Shown piece after piece: positions 32,061 to 43,851 of a stretch of DNA of 64,000 bases; the stretch's first letter is position 1; the number at the start of each line of letters is the position of its first letter. Below the pieces are notes generated by a model, which ran no database searches, had not been told where the DNA came from, and saw nothing but the letters and a program-made list of their open reading frames with translations. A program made the translations under genes and the position numbers. The stretch is taken from assembly GCF_030272615.1 (NCBI RefSeq), contig NC_081413.1:331447302-331511301 (forward strand). The letters run 5' to 3'. The DNA comes from Cryptomeria japonica (taxonomy: Eukaryota; Streptophyta; Pinopsida; Cupressales; Cupressaceae).

Positions 32061-32480
32061 CCCTGGAAGATGTTCTTTGATGGGTCCTTTACTCAAAATG
32101 GTTCAGGTGCTGGCATATTATTCACTACTCCTCAGAATTACTCCATCCCAAAATCTTACAAGATTTTATTCCCCTGCACAAACAATATTGCAGAACATGA
32201 ATCTTTGGTGAAAGGAATAAAACTAGCCATTGAATGGAAGGTTGCTGAATTACATATTTATGGAGATTCTCAGTTGGTCATCAATCAAATCAATGATACA
32301 TATCAGACTCGGGATGAGAAATTGATGCCTTACAAGAGGATGGTAGATTATTTCAAGAAGTATTTTGCTTTTGTATCATTCCAACAAATTCCTAGATCAG
32401 CAAATATAGCAGCAGATGCTATGGCTACCTTGGCATCTATACCTGAGCTACAAGAGTTCAATTCTGCTTTGAATTCCTAG
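32061..32480 (+). pseudogene. pol: Second (archaeal-type) RNase H of element C
   Basis: FFDGSFTQNGSGAGILF, FPCTNNIAEHESLVKGIKLA, LHIYGDSQLVINQI and NIAADAMATLA give the D-E-D-D residues of an archaeal-type RNase H. A second RNase H here is a hallmark of the Tat lineage. Open within the 31773-32480 frame. Confidence 0.85.
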
Positions 32481-33813
32481 CGGAAGAGTTACGTTACCCC
32501 GCTTATGATTCCCCTGAAACCCAAATAGTCTGTTCTATTATTGGACACGACTCATCCAGATACAGCCACATCTATTGCTATCTATGTGATCAAGTTATCC
32601 TTGAAAACCTTACTCGTAACGAGAAAAGAAACCTAACTCAAAATGCTTCGCGGTATGTTATCATAGCTAACGATTTATTTAGATGAGGTTTGGATGGTAC
32701 TTTGCTTAGATGTCTAGAAACTGAAGAGTCTAAACGTGCATTATCGGAAGTCCATGAAGGTATTTGTGGATCTCATTCAAATGGTTTTACTTTAGCTCGG
32801 AAACTATTATGGGCTGGCTACTACTGGCTAGATATGGAAAAAGACACCATAAAATTTGCTAAGACTTGTGAGAAATGTCAGCTTCATAGAAATCTCATAC
32901 ACGCCCCGATGAGGGATCTCATACCATTCATTACACACTGGCCTTTTCAGCAATGGGCCTTTGATCTCATTGGTTAGATATATCCTGCATCATCCAACAG
33001 ACATAAATTCATCATAACGGCCACTGAGTATTTCACCAAGTGGGTAGAGGCGGTTCCACTCATCACAGCAACTGGTAAACAAGTCACCCTATTCATCCTA
33101 AACTATATAATTTCCAAGTATGGGATACCTTCGTCCATCATTACTGATAATGGAGGACAGTTCAAGAATAAAGACCTGGATGAACTTTGTGAGAAATTCA
33201 TAATAAAGCAACACTGGTCATCAATATATTACCCTCAAGATAATGGACAAGCCGAGGCATCTAACAAAAACCTACTGACTATCTTGCACAGAACAATGAA
33301 CAAATCCGGAAAGGATTGGCATCTGCAGCTCAATCCTGCACTATGGGCTTACAGAACAAGTATCAGAACACCTACTGGGGCTCACCTTTCTCTTTGGTGT
33401 ATGGGTCCAAAGCATTATTACCTATTGAAGTAGAAATACCATCTCTAAGAGTTTCATTGCAAGGTTTTGTTACTGATGAAGATCACAGAATATCTAGATT
33501 ACAAGAACTCGAACTGCTGGATGAACGTCGGCAAGTGGCATTTGATCATCTTAGAGTGTACCAAAAGAGAATGTCTAAAGGATATAACAAGAAGGTTAGA
33601 CAAAGAGAATTTTAGGTTGGAGACCTATTACTAAGAGAAAATCCAAAAAATCAACAGTTTCGAGACAACAAAGGGAAGTTTGAACCCAACTGGTTGGGTC
33701 CCTATATCGTTACTGCAGTCTTTAGCTCTGGTGCCTATCAGCTCTCAACATCGGAAGGAGAATAGCTCCAAGAATTGATTAACACCATCTACCTGAAAAG
33801 ATTCTTTACTTAG
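32481..33813 (+). pseudogene. int: Integrase of element C
   Basis: A frameshift near 32462 and a stop near 32684 lead into GLDGTLLRC, then the HHCC zinc domain (VHEGICGSH...CEKCQLH), then the DDE core: FDLIG near 32958, ITDNGGQFK near 33140 and NGQAEASNK near 33245. All three acidic residues are present. A further frame change lies near 33310-33330. The C-terminal part (LPIEVEIPSLR, EHRQVAFDHLRVYQ-like, FEPNWLGPYIV) reaches about 33813. Confidence 0.85.
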
Positions 33814-34550
33814 CATTCTCTGCTCCAGCAAACTGTACAGCTGAAAAAGTCCTAAAAAAAATCCTAAAAATTGGAAAAGTCTTGAAAAAAATTTAAAAAA
33901 ATGGAAAAATCATAAAATACAAAAAAAATTAAAAAAATGTAAAAGAGAAAATGCCTTGGTAAAAACCTGGTAAACAAACACCTTGGTAAAAAAAAATTTG
34001 ATTCTCTGCCAAGTAGGTGAAAACCTGGTAAACAGGCGCCTCTTGTACTCAAGTGCTCCATCTATCAACGCAATGTTGGCATTTCCCGTTTTCATGCATC
34101 TTTGCTTTCGCTTGTACATATTTTGCAGTCACTTTCATGACACCTTGGTTCGTTGGAACCCACATGACTTGAAACTGATCAATGCCCTAGTCTTAGGAAA
34201 ATCGACAGAGCACATTACATATCCTAGGCAGTGTCAACCAAGTCATTATTCCGTCAGTGAAACCTGGTCATCCACTCCGAGTCAGTCATCTGTCTCCTGA
34301 CTACTACAGAGTTTTTATCACTGAGTTAACAAGAAAAACAACATAATGGAAAACAATCACTAAACAGTTTGAGCTATGAATGAAAATTTTCTTCGTATGT
34401 TGTCTTTTATATTGATTTTTGATTAATGTCCCTTTGAGTAACTCGAGGAAGTCTATTGTGACTAAGAGAAGCAAGGATTGGAGGCATAATATTTTCTTTG
34501 TTTTCTGCTTGTAGGAATGATCCCGATGATCTGGAAACATATAAATTAGC

Positions 34551-34606
34551 TGGGTGTCTGTGATAAGAGCCTTCACATTAAGGTGAAATCACCTCACATA
34601 CCTTGA
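34551..34606. promoter_or_regulatory. Shared hairpin block between convergent genes, element C
   Basis: TGTCTGTGATAAGAGCCTTC and the following 30 bases are almost identical to 47202-47257 of element B, although the flanks are not alignable by eye. The core GGTGAAATCACC (34582-34593) can form a short hairpin. Its place between two converging genes suggests 3'-end formation or a boundary; this is inference. Confidence 0.6.
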
Positions 34607-35235
34607 ATCCGCTTATTTGTATGCTACAGGGAGGTCCATATCATTTCTTTGTCTGTTTTGAGGGAATTTCTTTATGATGCAATTTCGGTCCCTGTGAAAT
34701 TTGTCCAAGGATATGAACAAAAAAAGGGTCATTGCGGACAAGATAATTAATATTGCACATTGAAAAAGAAAGGAACTCTAACCTGCCTATTGTGTTCGTT
34801 ATGCTCAATGATGAATCTTAAGCATTTTAAATCCAGTGACTAGGTTTAGGTTGCATTTTGCATATCATTTTACATTTTGTGACTTTAGAGTGATTTTGGT
34901 GTAATAATAATGATCTCTTCATTTGCTGAATTAGAGTTGGAAGCTTCACCATTTCTTCGCTAAGTTGTCTCTTCTTCATCATTTCTTCGATCGAGTATTT
35001 GTGTTTTGAGATGTTAGCTGCATACATAAACATCTTATATAGATTCATTCATTTCATTATTGCTCATTTTCATTCATTTATTTGCATATGAAAAGAAACA
35101 AAAACATAGACATCCATAATCATTTGCAATACATACATTCGTGCTGAAACGGAAATGCATACATATAGAATAAAGCATATAGAAACATCTCATAACCAAT
35201 TGACACAAGTACAATGAAGTCAAATCGGATCTCGT

Positions 35236-35260
35236 ATATATATATATATATATATATATC
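35236..35260. repeat. TA dinucleotide run
   Basis: About twelve TA units. Simple-sequence repeat with no other claim. Confidence 0.9.
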
Positions 35261-35388
35261 ATCTCAAGTCTAAGAGTACAAAATGATGTCCAATGACATG
35301 TACAAAATCCCATCGGAGCAAGAATCGTATAGGCTACCAAAATATGGGTGTGTATACAAAAAAATATCCCAGCTACAAAAAGAATCAT

Positions 35389-37242
35389 CTAGCTGGCACC
35401 CTCTCCCTCATTGCCTGGTGGAGGAGGAGGAGCCTGATGCCCAGGATCCTGTCGAGGTGCTCGTGCTCCCTCCGATCTGGCCATATACTGTGAATAAGGT
35501 TGCACCTGTTGTGCAACAGGAACTACAACACTATACGCTGCTACGTAATAAGATGCCCTACTACTATGGAGAAGGACCTCCTGTCGTAGAGACTCTATCT
35601 CTGCTCTAGACTCTTCTCTCAAAGCCGCAATCTGGCGATCATGCTCAATCCTCAACTCGGCCAGCTATCGGTCTCACTCTGCCAGCTGAGTCTGCGCCAC
35701 TATCAACTGTGACTATAGCTCTGCAAGGCGTTCTCTCATCGACCGACCCATGTCAGCCCCCTGCTCTCTCACAGGCTCTCCGCTACCATCTCCACCACCA
35801 TCTCCACCTGTGGCTCCACCCTGCTCCTCTCGCCGCTGATGGACCTACCTCAGAGCTGCTCGCTCCTCCTCTCCCCCACCCACCCTCACGCCTACTCTCC
35901 CAAGGGATCAACCCTCACCCCTCTATTGTCCAATGTCTGCTTGCACTCCGCTGTTGCTGGCACCAGGATCACCACCAGTCCATCGTGGAGCATCTGGTCT
36001 CTGGCCTTGTCCCTGCCTCTAGCCCTGTCTCCGGCCCTGTCCCTGTGCTGGTGCAGGGACATCCTCCTCAACACCCTCAATGTGAGGAGCCTGTTCACCC
36101 GGATCTGTCAAACATGGGAAAGGATGCTGCTAAAAGTAATCTCTGTACTAGGGCAATCCCCCCGCATCTACTATATCATCTAGGTAATCCCACCTCACGT
36201 GGTGTAAACCTGTCAGCTATTGCATAGCCAAGGCATAAGATAGCCTAGGTGCCCAACCCTACCTCTCCTCGTCAACATACCTAACATATGTTGTAAACTC
36301 CTGTGAGATCTCCTGAGGCCGGCCATACTACCTCATCATTCATGAAACAACGAATCACTCCACAACAGTTTGTGATCTCCCAATTAGTGGGCGTGTGACA
36401 AACAGATCTCTCTGCACTGCCCGCCAGTCATCACATGGCTCTAACCCTCTATATGGTCACCATACGACAACTATCAAGTCATCGAGTTGTCGTCTCCAGA
36501 AGTTTGTCTGGCCCAGATGGGGCTGCGTGATATATCCAACATATCTATAAATGATCGGTTGTCCTGGCTCCCTGTTGTCTGTCACTATCGGCTGACACAT
36601 GGGAAGGTGCTCCCACACCCACACCTGCAAAATATACACCCCAGCAGCCATGCTCTGCCCCTCTCTGTAAATGATCTCATGCATCTCTCAATACATGTGG
36701 GCTAGTAAACATGAACCCCAGCCTAGTCTCTGAAGGGACTCTATCAATCACTCGAGCATCCAGCCCCATCCACTCTGAAAACTCTGTTGCCCTCTGTCCG
36801 GCATCAGGAAGCAACCGATGAAACCTGCTAGGACACATGCCAGCGGATACTCCTCACTGTACTTGCTCATCAATATATCCCAACTCATGGAACGAGTCAA
36901 GATATCTGGATCCCTGAATATGTTCCTCAGTGCCTGCAGTCCAGGTAACAATGCAGTATCATAGTCCACCTTATCCCCAGCAAAAGGGATACAAAGGATC
37001 CTGTACACATCCTCAGGAGTGATGGTCAACTCCCCAACTGGAAAATGAAAGGTGTTATGCTCTGAATGAAATCGCTCCACCAACGCTGTGAGCATCCCGT
37101 GGTTCACACGGATATCAAGTAACCCCATCAGGTGGGTAAAGCCACACATATCAATATGGGCCTGCTCAACCTCAGACAAATCCCAAACTAAAGCCATAGT
37201 GGGTGGATATACACAACTGAAGAGCACAGGAGGTAAGCAAAC
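35389..37242 (-). pseudogene. Antisense PMD gene of element C, exon 2
   Basis: Minus-strand frame of 618 codons broken only by stops (for example at 36748). N-terminal half is a plant mobile domain: HIDMCGFTHLMGL, ALVERFHSEHNTFHFPVGE, LTITPEDVYRILCIPFAGD, and after the stop VYILQVWVWEHLPM...PIIYRYVG. The C-terminal part has a helical RQIAALREESRAEIESLRQEV and a proline-rich tail with PPPPPG. PMD proteins of the MAIN/MAIL type act in plant nuclei in silencing and genome stability, and PMDs occur in transposable elements. In a retrotransposon an antisense PMD could counter or exploit host silencing; that is inference. The exon begins after an acceptor-like TTGTTGCAG. Confidence 0.75.
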
Positions 37243-37683
37243 CTGCAACAATCCAACAATGAAACATCAGAAAACATTCCAAATAATCCTACGAGAGAAG
37301 TTAAACATCACGCAAATCCAAATAAGTCAAATGCAAAACCAAAATTTCATGTTTACACTTTCAAAAATGGTCACTGTTTTCTGAATGACAAAACACAGTT
37401 AGACAGCATCTCGTACGAGTCAGGAATGGCTCTCATACGAGAAAAAAGCCTCAAACGACAAGCTTTCATACCCCGCACGACAAAATGGTCTTTTAACAGA
37501 CCTGTCGCATGACACGAGGGTAGCTCTTGTACGACAATTCTAATGGGTTTAAATGAGAAAACACAAAATGCCAGTTTCTCGTACGAGACAAGATCCTGTC
37601 TTGCACGATAAACCGCGATACCCGACCCAAAAAACGTGAAAAACATGAAAAATGCATGAAATAATTCGAAATTGGAAACATAC
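37243..37683 (-). other. Predicted intron of antisense PMD gene, element C
   Basis: 441 nt, donor GTATGTTTCC and acceptor GATTGTTGCAG on the minus strand, phase 0 on both sides. Splicing would join exon 1 to exon 2 without changing frame. It carries the TCGTACGA array. Confidence 0.6.
37413..37610 (-). repeat. Phased TCGTACGA array in the antisense intron, element C
   Basis: GTACGA/ATACGA/GCACGA motifs (plus-strand starts) at 37413, 37435, 37453, 37475, 37507, 37529, 37581 and 37603; most intervals are 22 nt, with gaps of 32 and 52. The motif is the same as in the sense leader of C (CTCGTACGAG, CTTGTACGACA). Confidence 0.75.
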
Positions 37684-37782
37684 AGAGGCTAATGATCGAT
37701 CACTTATCGCTGGTTCGTAGTTTCGGGGTCGATTGTGACGTCTCTGGCGCTCGAATCGATGCTGACGAGTAGGGACCACCAT
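37684..37782 (-). CDS. Antisense PMD gene of element C, exon 1
   Basis: ATG at 37782, 33 codons, ending SLAS at a GTATGT donor. The peptide is very basic (RQHRFERQRRHNRPRN), which would suit nuclear targeting or nucleic-acid contact. Element B has a comparable short first exon. ATG lies about 75 nt downstream of a minus-strand TATA box. Confidence 0.6.
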
Positions 37783-37852
37783 TTTTCTTCGCAGAAGGCT
37801 TTTTGAATTTTCAAACTTGGAGGGTTAAAATGAATTGAAAATGACACTTTCG

Positions 37853-37865
37853 TCCTATATATAGC
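37853..37865 (-). promoter_or_regulatory. Antisense promoter TATA box, element C
   Basis: Minus strand GGCTATATATAGG. Spacing to the exon-1 ATG leaves room for a short 5' UTR. Same arrangement as in B (50480-50489). Confidence 0.6.
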
Positions 37866-38961
37866 CAAAAACCTAATTTTTCAACTTTCTCCGATGGACA
37901 CGAAAATTGTACCCTTGGCTAATGTGTCTGCTTTGATTCCATTTTTAGGATCAAAATCAAAATTCGAGATTGTCTTGCTAGTCAATTTCACAATTTTGAC
38001 CACTTAGCGCTTTTTTCACCAAATGCTCATTTTTTTTCTTCAAATTGTGCTCAATTTCAAACACTGAATCTTAATTCAATTTCATTCCATGCTAATCATT
38101 ACAATCAACTCTACGCTCAATTTCTCATCAATCAACGCCAAAATTTTTAGAAAAATCCTCAGAATCAATTTGCGCTCAAACGACTACTCATCGCACAATT
38201 GCCTAAAATCAAGTACCCTCGCTATCTTTCGATTTCGCTCCCGAGGGGGCATACTTGTGACCTTATGACTTCACATTCTTCAAAATGTCAAGAAATTTTT
38301 CAAATTTTCATCAAAAGTCGAGCAAAATCTTTTCAATTAAAAGAAAATCAATCCTTATTGCTAAGAGGCATCTCAGCTTCATCGCTTCACATCAAGTTGA
38401 GATCTCTCGATCATCTGAATCGAATCAATCGCTAGGGCATATCAGTTTCATCACTTCAAATCAAGCTGATATTTGTCTTCATTTGAATTAATCTCTTAAC
38501 GTTAATCAGTTTCATCGCTTCAAATCAAGCTGATTATTCATTTAAACTCAATCAAAAGTTTAAAGAGTTTCTTTGATCACTCTAAATCTAAGCAGGTGTT
38601 TAGTATTTGTTTCTTGATCAAGCTGGATGGTTTATTCTTCGCTCATCGTGTCTTGATCAATCAAGTTCAAGATCAATTTTTTTTTATCATCACTCACTGC
38701 ATCTAAGTTCAATCAAGTTCTAGATCAGTAAGATCCGCTTCTTGATCAATCAAGTTCAAGTTCGGTATCTTTGTTTTCTATCGATCCTCAGTTCAATCAA
38801 GTTCGGGATCGATATCGCTTTAATCAGACCTCATTTAGCTTTGTCGCTTCGAATCAAGCTAACACCTTGCTTTTTTATCTAGTTCGTGATCAATCAAGTT
38901 CAGAACTGACATCTCCTAGACATCACACATTCTTTGAACCAACGCGCTGCTCGCACATTAA
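37866..38961. other. Region between antisense promoter and 3' LTR of C, palindrome-rich
   Basis: No gene. From 38360 to 38920 two short families recur: ATCAGTTTCATCGCTTCAAA followed by TCAAGCTGAT (near 38369, 38440, 38504, diverged near 38830), and CTTGATCAATCAAGTTCA (near 38647, 38741, 38886, with partial copies between). Both contain inverted repeats. The corresponding space in B is only about 260 bp. Confidence 0.55.
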
Positions 38962-38977
38962 TTCAAAGAGGGGCAAA
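38962..38977 (+). other. Polypurine tract of element C
   Basis: TTCAAAGAGGGGCAAA directly before the 3' LTR. B has CAAAGAGGGGCAAA in the same place. Confidence 0.75.
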
Positions 38978-40133
38978 TGTAATACCCTAAAATTGGTCAT
39001 CTAAACCATGGGCCCCTAATCTCGACAACATCACCAAGGTCCTAACCAAAAGGCAATTAAATCAATCTTGAGCACATAATTAATTCTTTAATTATCAAAT
39101 ATTACATGGCAAAATCAATTACCCAATATTAATTAAATATTTATTTAATTAATTGAATCATTTCCAAGAATATCATTTCGATCATTATCCCATTTTAATT
39201 TATTAAATATCTTTGCATATTTAATTAATTAATAAATTTGTCATTCAATCATGAAAAAAAAAGAATTAATTTGCTACAAAAAGAAGAATTTATTACAAAA
39301 CAAAGAGTTGAATTGAAACAAAATAAAAAAAAAAGAATTGAATTAAGAGAGAAATCAAACTTGAGATATTATTTCTTTTTCTAAATTTAGAACTTGAAAT
39401 CAGAAAAGCAATTAATTGAATTATTAATTATTCTCTTAAATTGGAACTCAAAGCTTTTCAGAAAAGAAGTTCAATTGCATTAAGAAGACTCTTTTCTTGA
39501 TTAAATTGAAGAATTATCTATTTTTATCACAAATGCATGGAATTGATTTATTATTATTTTCCAATGCAACTTGGACTTCTAATTTGAATGCATTTCAATT
39601 AAACTATAATTGGAATCTATCTCAAGGTTAACTCAACCTGATTTCTCAATTATTTTCAATTAATCCTAAATTGAGCTTTTTCATCATCTCTCTGTAATTC
39701 TCTATAAATTTAGTCATCAGCTCTCATTCCAATTCACCCCAGAGATTTTTGAGAATACACAATTATTATACTGATTTTGCTCTAGAGTCATTGATTGATT
39801 ATTATTGTTTTTTTTAGATTATCTTGCATCCATTTTACATTCATTATTGCTTGCATCCATTGTTGCTTGAAGTGATTTTTTGCTTGAATTATTCATTTAT
39901 CTTGCATCCATATAGCTTAATATCATATAGATTAAATCCTTCGTCTTGGTGTAGTCTAGTCACTGGTATTGCTTATAACAAACTGAGAGCAATCTTATAC
40001 TCGCATCATTTAGAAGGCAATGGGTCGCTTTGCTATGGTTTATTTTTATTGATTATTGATTACTAACCATGCATATAATGACTTAATTGAAGTGTTGTGA
40101 TTACAGCTACAGGTTCACTTTTTCACACACACA
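38978..40133 (+). repeat. 3' LTR of element C
   Basis: Starts TGTAATACCC and ends CACACACACA, followed by the duplication CTTAT. Matches 22661-23728 with few substitutions; includes about 88 bp missing from the 5' copy. Confidence 0.92.
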
Positions 40134-41359
40134 CTTATAGATGGGGGAGCCGGTCTGAACATTTGTACGTTAAAGCTAGTCAAAGCATTAGGATATTTTG
40201 AACTTCACATTGATTCCTCCAAAAGGATAAACATCAAGGCTTACGATGATGAAGAACGTCCATCTAAAGGCATTGTAACATTACCTGTACAAGTAGGACC
40301 AATAACGACAGAGGTCGCTTTTCAAGTCTTGGACAGAGCACTGGGATATAACATGTTATTGGGCCGCCCATGGATCCACACCATGCAAGCAGTACCATCC
40401 ACATTTCATCAGTGTGTCAAATTCCCATACAATGGTATCAAAATTACCATAAAGGGTGATCCAAATCTGTTCCAACATTGTAATTATCTAAAAGACAGTG
40501 TAGATAATCGGGTACCTATCAATCAGGCTACACCTCTCACTACACAGTTGGAAACATTAAAGATCACAGAAACACAAAAAGATATGCCTACGACATCCTC
40601 CTTACAAATAAAAGATATGGGTTGTGGAGAGTACTCTATTGCAAACACTTCAAATGGGAAACAATTATCTCTTTCTCCTAAGTCCTTTGGGAAACCTCAT
40701 ACTACAGTACAAAAGAAAGACAAAGGAAAAGAAATTGTTAGATACTCAGACTCATGCTCTTTCATTAGATGGGGAGACTTAGAGGAAGAATCCTTGAATG
40801 AAGATGTTAACCATTGGATATATAGAGAAGAAGATCATATGACAACACCCAGAATACATATAGATCAGTACGGAAATGGATTCAAAATACTCCAAAGACA
40901 TGGATATGATGGTACCACAGGCTTGGGGTTACAAAAACAAGACTAGAACCTGTTGTTCCTAATGATAATCCAAGAAATCAAGGATTGGGATACAAGCATG
41001 TACAACATATCACACAAGCCAGACAGTGTACCCTTGATATACTAAATCGACCAAGCAAACCATCAGATTACATATCACAAAGGAATTTGTCCACATAGGC
41101 TCTTCCATCTTCATCTCAAACAGGCAATCAGGAACCTACATCACCTAGTGCAGAATCAGAGGGGGAAGACATGAGACAACTCTTGCAAGAACCTACCGCA
41201 GAGTTACAAAATGATGCATTTATTGACACAACAGTACAAGCTAATGTGGCAACAGATGTAGGATTACCCCCACAACTTGAATCCCACCCATGGTTATTGT
41301 CACTACTTCTACCATGAGAGGCAACTCAGGCTCAACCTAACGAAATAGATGAGGAAAGA
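40134..41359 (+). pseudogene. pro: Protease 3' part and linker of element B
   Basis: The frame resumes directly after C with the catalytic aspartate and GGAGLNICT, then KRINIKAYDDEERPSKG and YNMLLGRPWIHTMQAVPST near 40348. Open to 40946, ending in the G-patch-like RHGYDGTTGLGLQKQ. A one-base loss there shifts the frame; the neighbouring frame continues RNQGLGYKHV. This frameshift is the only one I find in B's gag-pol. Stops lie near 41097 and 41316. Confidence 0.8.
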
Positions 41360-42825
41360 TTGCAAAGGCTTATACCTGGCTTAAGAAGAGTAACTAATGT
41401 ACAAAGAAGACCAGTCAATCTACAATGGAATCAGGGACAGGAACAAGAAGAAATAACTGATGATAGCCCATATGATGAAACATATATTGACAGTGAGACA
41501 GATTCTCATGACTATGAATTCTTATCACTCCATGATTCTACCCCACCAGAAAGTGTAATATCAAACAATCAAGTCTTCATGTTATCAGACTCTACTACAG
41601 AAGATAATAATGATTTACCCCTAGTACATTCACACTTGATTGATTGGGGGCAAGAAGGAAAACCAACGCTGGATTGGTTTGAAAACGACGAAGCAATTTC
41701 AAAATTTCTAGGAGTCAGAGAAGGATTTCCGCAAGGTGATCATAAAGCAGGGTTTTCTATAGACCTAAATAGAATGACATACTTTGGAGAAGAAAGTACT
41801 TCTCAAACAGAAGATAACAATCAAACTACCCATAATGACAAAAGTGATTTGGGTAATCTTCCTATGGAAAGAGAAAGTTCAGCATTACTTACAGAGGAAA
41901 CAGAAGAAGTAAACATAGCAGAAGGGGAAGTTGTACATAACATCCATCTGGCAAAATCATTGAGCAAAGAAGAAAAAGACAAATTCATTCATTTTTTCAA
42001 ACAACGACCTATCAACTTTCCTTGGTCCTATTCAGACATGTCGGGCTTAGATTATGAATTAGTGTTGCATCATTTACCATTGACACCAAGAGTTAAACCT
42101 TACAAGCAAAAATTGAGAAAAATGCATCCAAGTATCGCATTACTGGTTAAAAAAGAATTACAAAAGTTGTTGGAAGTAGGTTTTATCAGACCTATTGACT
42201 ACACGGAATAGATATCAAACCTGGTACCTGTGACTAAGCCCATGGGAGGCATCAGAATCTGTACCGATTTTCAAGATCTAAATAAAGCTTGCCCTAAGGA
42301 TGACTTCCCACTACCTAATATCGACATGATAGTTGACCTAACAGCTGGAAATGAGATGTTATCCTTAATGGATGGTTTTTCAGGATACAACCAGATTAAA
42401 ATTGCACCAGAAGATCAACATAAAATGGCCTTTACATGCCCATGGGGAACGTACTACTGGAATGTGATGCCATTTGGTCTTAAAAATTCTGGCGCAACAT
42501 ACCAGAAAGCCATGACAACATTATTTCATGACATGATCCATAACATAATGGAAGATTATGTGGATGACATATTGGCTAAATCACAAACCAGAGAAGGTCA
42601 CCTTGCAGTTCTTACACAGATATTTGATCGGTTGGAACAATATAATGTCAGATTAAACCCAAAGAAATGTGTGTTTGGCGTAACAGCAGGTAAACTATTA
42701 GGGTTTATAGTATCAAACAGAGGAATTGAAGACCCTGCCAAGGTCAAGGCAATCATTGATATGCAACCTCCATCAACACTTAAACAACTCAGAGGGTTAC
42801 AAGGGAGATTGCAATCCATAAGAAG
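41360..42825 (+). pseudogene. pol: Reverse transcriptase of element B
   Basis: Linker with an acidic ETDSHDYEF block and FPQGDHKAGFSIDL, then RT: NFPWSYSDMSGLDYELVLHH, KQKLRKMHPS, GFIRPIDYTE-stop-ISN (tryptophan in A and C, so TGG to TAG at 42209), TDFQDLNKACPKDDFPLPNID, MDGFSGYNQIKI, YVDDIL at 42557-42571, LNPKKC. A valine codon after GIE is missing without frame change. Apart from the one stop the domain is complete. Confidence 0.88.
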
Positions 42826-43399
42826 ATTCATAGCACAATTGGCAGATAAGTGCCACCCATTCCAGCATTTACTCAGGAGAGGAGTTATTTTTAAATGGAT
42901 AGAACAATGTCAAGAAGCTTTCCAAGCTCTAAAAGAGTATCTTTTGAACACACCAGTGTTAATATCCCCTATTCCAGGACAACCTCTATTGTTGTACATA
43001 TTAGCAGCAAACTTAGCTCTGGGAGCTCTATTGGCACAGCATGACAAAAATGGAAAAGAAAGAGCCATTTATTATATAAGTAGGACTCTGATCAGCTATG
43101 AGCTTAATTACACACCCATAGAGAGAGCTTGCTTAGCAGTAATATTTGCATCCCAAAAGCTCAGACACTACATGTTGAGTCATAAGGTACAACTCATTGG
43201 ACGGTTTGACCCACTCAAATACTTATTGAGCAAAGCAACGTTGACCCGACGATTGGCTAAGTGGGTTATGATCTTAAGTGAGTTTGATATAGAATACATA
43301 GATAGAAAAGCTATCAAAGGACAAATCATAGAAAATCAATTAGCAGAGGCTCCTATACAAGACAGTCACCCATTGCTGATAGACTTTCCAGACGAATCC
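42826..43399 (+). pseudogene. pol: First RNase H of element B
   Basis: RRFIAQLADKCHPFQHLL, QPLLLYILAANLALGALLAQ, ERAIYYISRTL, FASQKLRHYM, DPLKYLLSKATLTRRLAKWVMIL. Open in frame with RT. Standard Ty3/gypsy RNase H. Confidence 0.85.
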
Positions 43400-43851
43400 A
43401 TGTTTACACTAACTACCTCAATAATGTGGAAGTTGTACTTTGATGGATCATATACAAATCATGGATCCGAAGCAGGTATTGTCTTCATTACTCCTCAAGG
43501 GGATGTTATACCTAACTCATTTAGGATCAATTTCCCATGCACCAATAATATGGCAAAATATGAAGCTCTCCTCATAGGACTTCGTATAGCTGTGCAATGG
43601 AAAATACAAGAATTACAGGTCTATGGTGATTTGCAGTTGACTGTGAATTAGGTCAATGATGATTACAATACGAAGGATGACAAACTCATGCCTTATAAGA
43701 AGTTGGTTGAAGATTACAAAGAGCACTTTAGCAAAATCACCTTCGAACAAATCCCTAGAATACAAAACAAGGCAGCAGATGCAATGGCAACAATAGGGTC
43801 TCTTCTGAATATGCCTGCTAATGAAACTCAGTTCGAGTTTATCATAGAACA
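43400..43851 (+). pseudogene. pol: Second (archaeal-type) RNase H of element B
   Basis: LYFDGSYTNHGSEAGIVF, FPCTNNMAKYEALLIGLRIA, LQVYGDLQLTVN-stop, then after TAG at 43649 the same frame gives KLVEDYKEHFSKITFEQIP and NKAADAMATIG. The D-E-D-D acidic residues are all present. C has GDSQLVINQI where B reads GDLQLTVN-stop, so the stop replaces a glutamine (CAG to TAG). Confidence 0.85.

Larger units (their letters stand above)
33814..35388 (+). other. Convergent intergenic region of element C
   Basis: Lies between the 3' ends of the sense pol and the antisense PMD gene. It starts with an A-rich stretch with GAAAAGTC/TCCTAAAAA repeats (33840-33960), comparable to the 30-bp repeats of B at 46339. 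It contains the shared hairpin block at 34551-34606 and a TA run at 35236-35260. No gene seen. Confidence 0.5.
22661..40133 (+). mobile_element. Element C: full-structure Tat retrotransposon, innermost of the nest
   Basis: LTRs 22661-23728 and 38978-40133, duplication CTTAT, primer site, leader with phased arrays, gag, protease, G-patch-like linker, RT, two RNase H domains, integrase, antisense PMD gene and polypurine tract; 17.5 kb in all. Gag-pol has several stops and a few frameshifts. As the innermost insertion it must be younger than B and D. The motif families of its leader and LTR differ from B's, so it is a separate family of the same lineage. Confidence 0.92.

Noticed and set aside
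35709-36227. 172-codon plus-strand frame rich in proline, histidine and serine
   Set aside because: Lies opposite the antisense PMD exon 2 of C, whose minus-strand frame is the supported one.
36748-37251. Host PMD (MAIN-like) gene on the minus strand
   Set aside because: Lies inside element C between pol and the polypurine tract, with a homologous gene at the same place in B, so it belongs to the elements.
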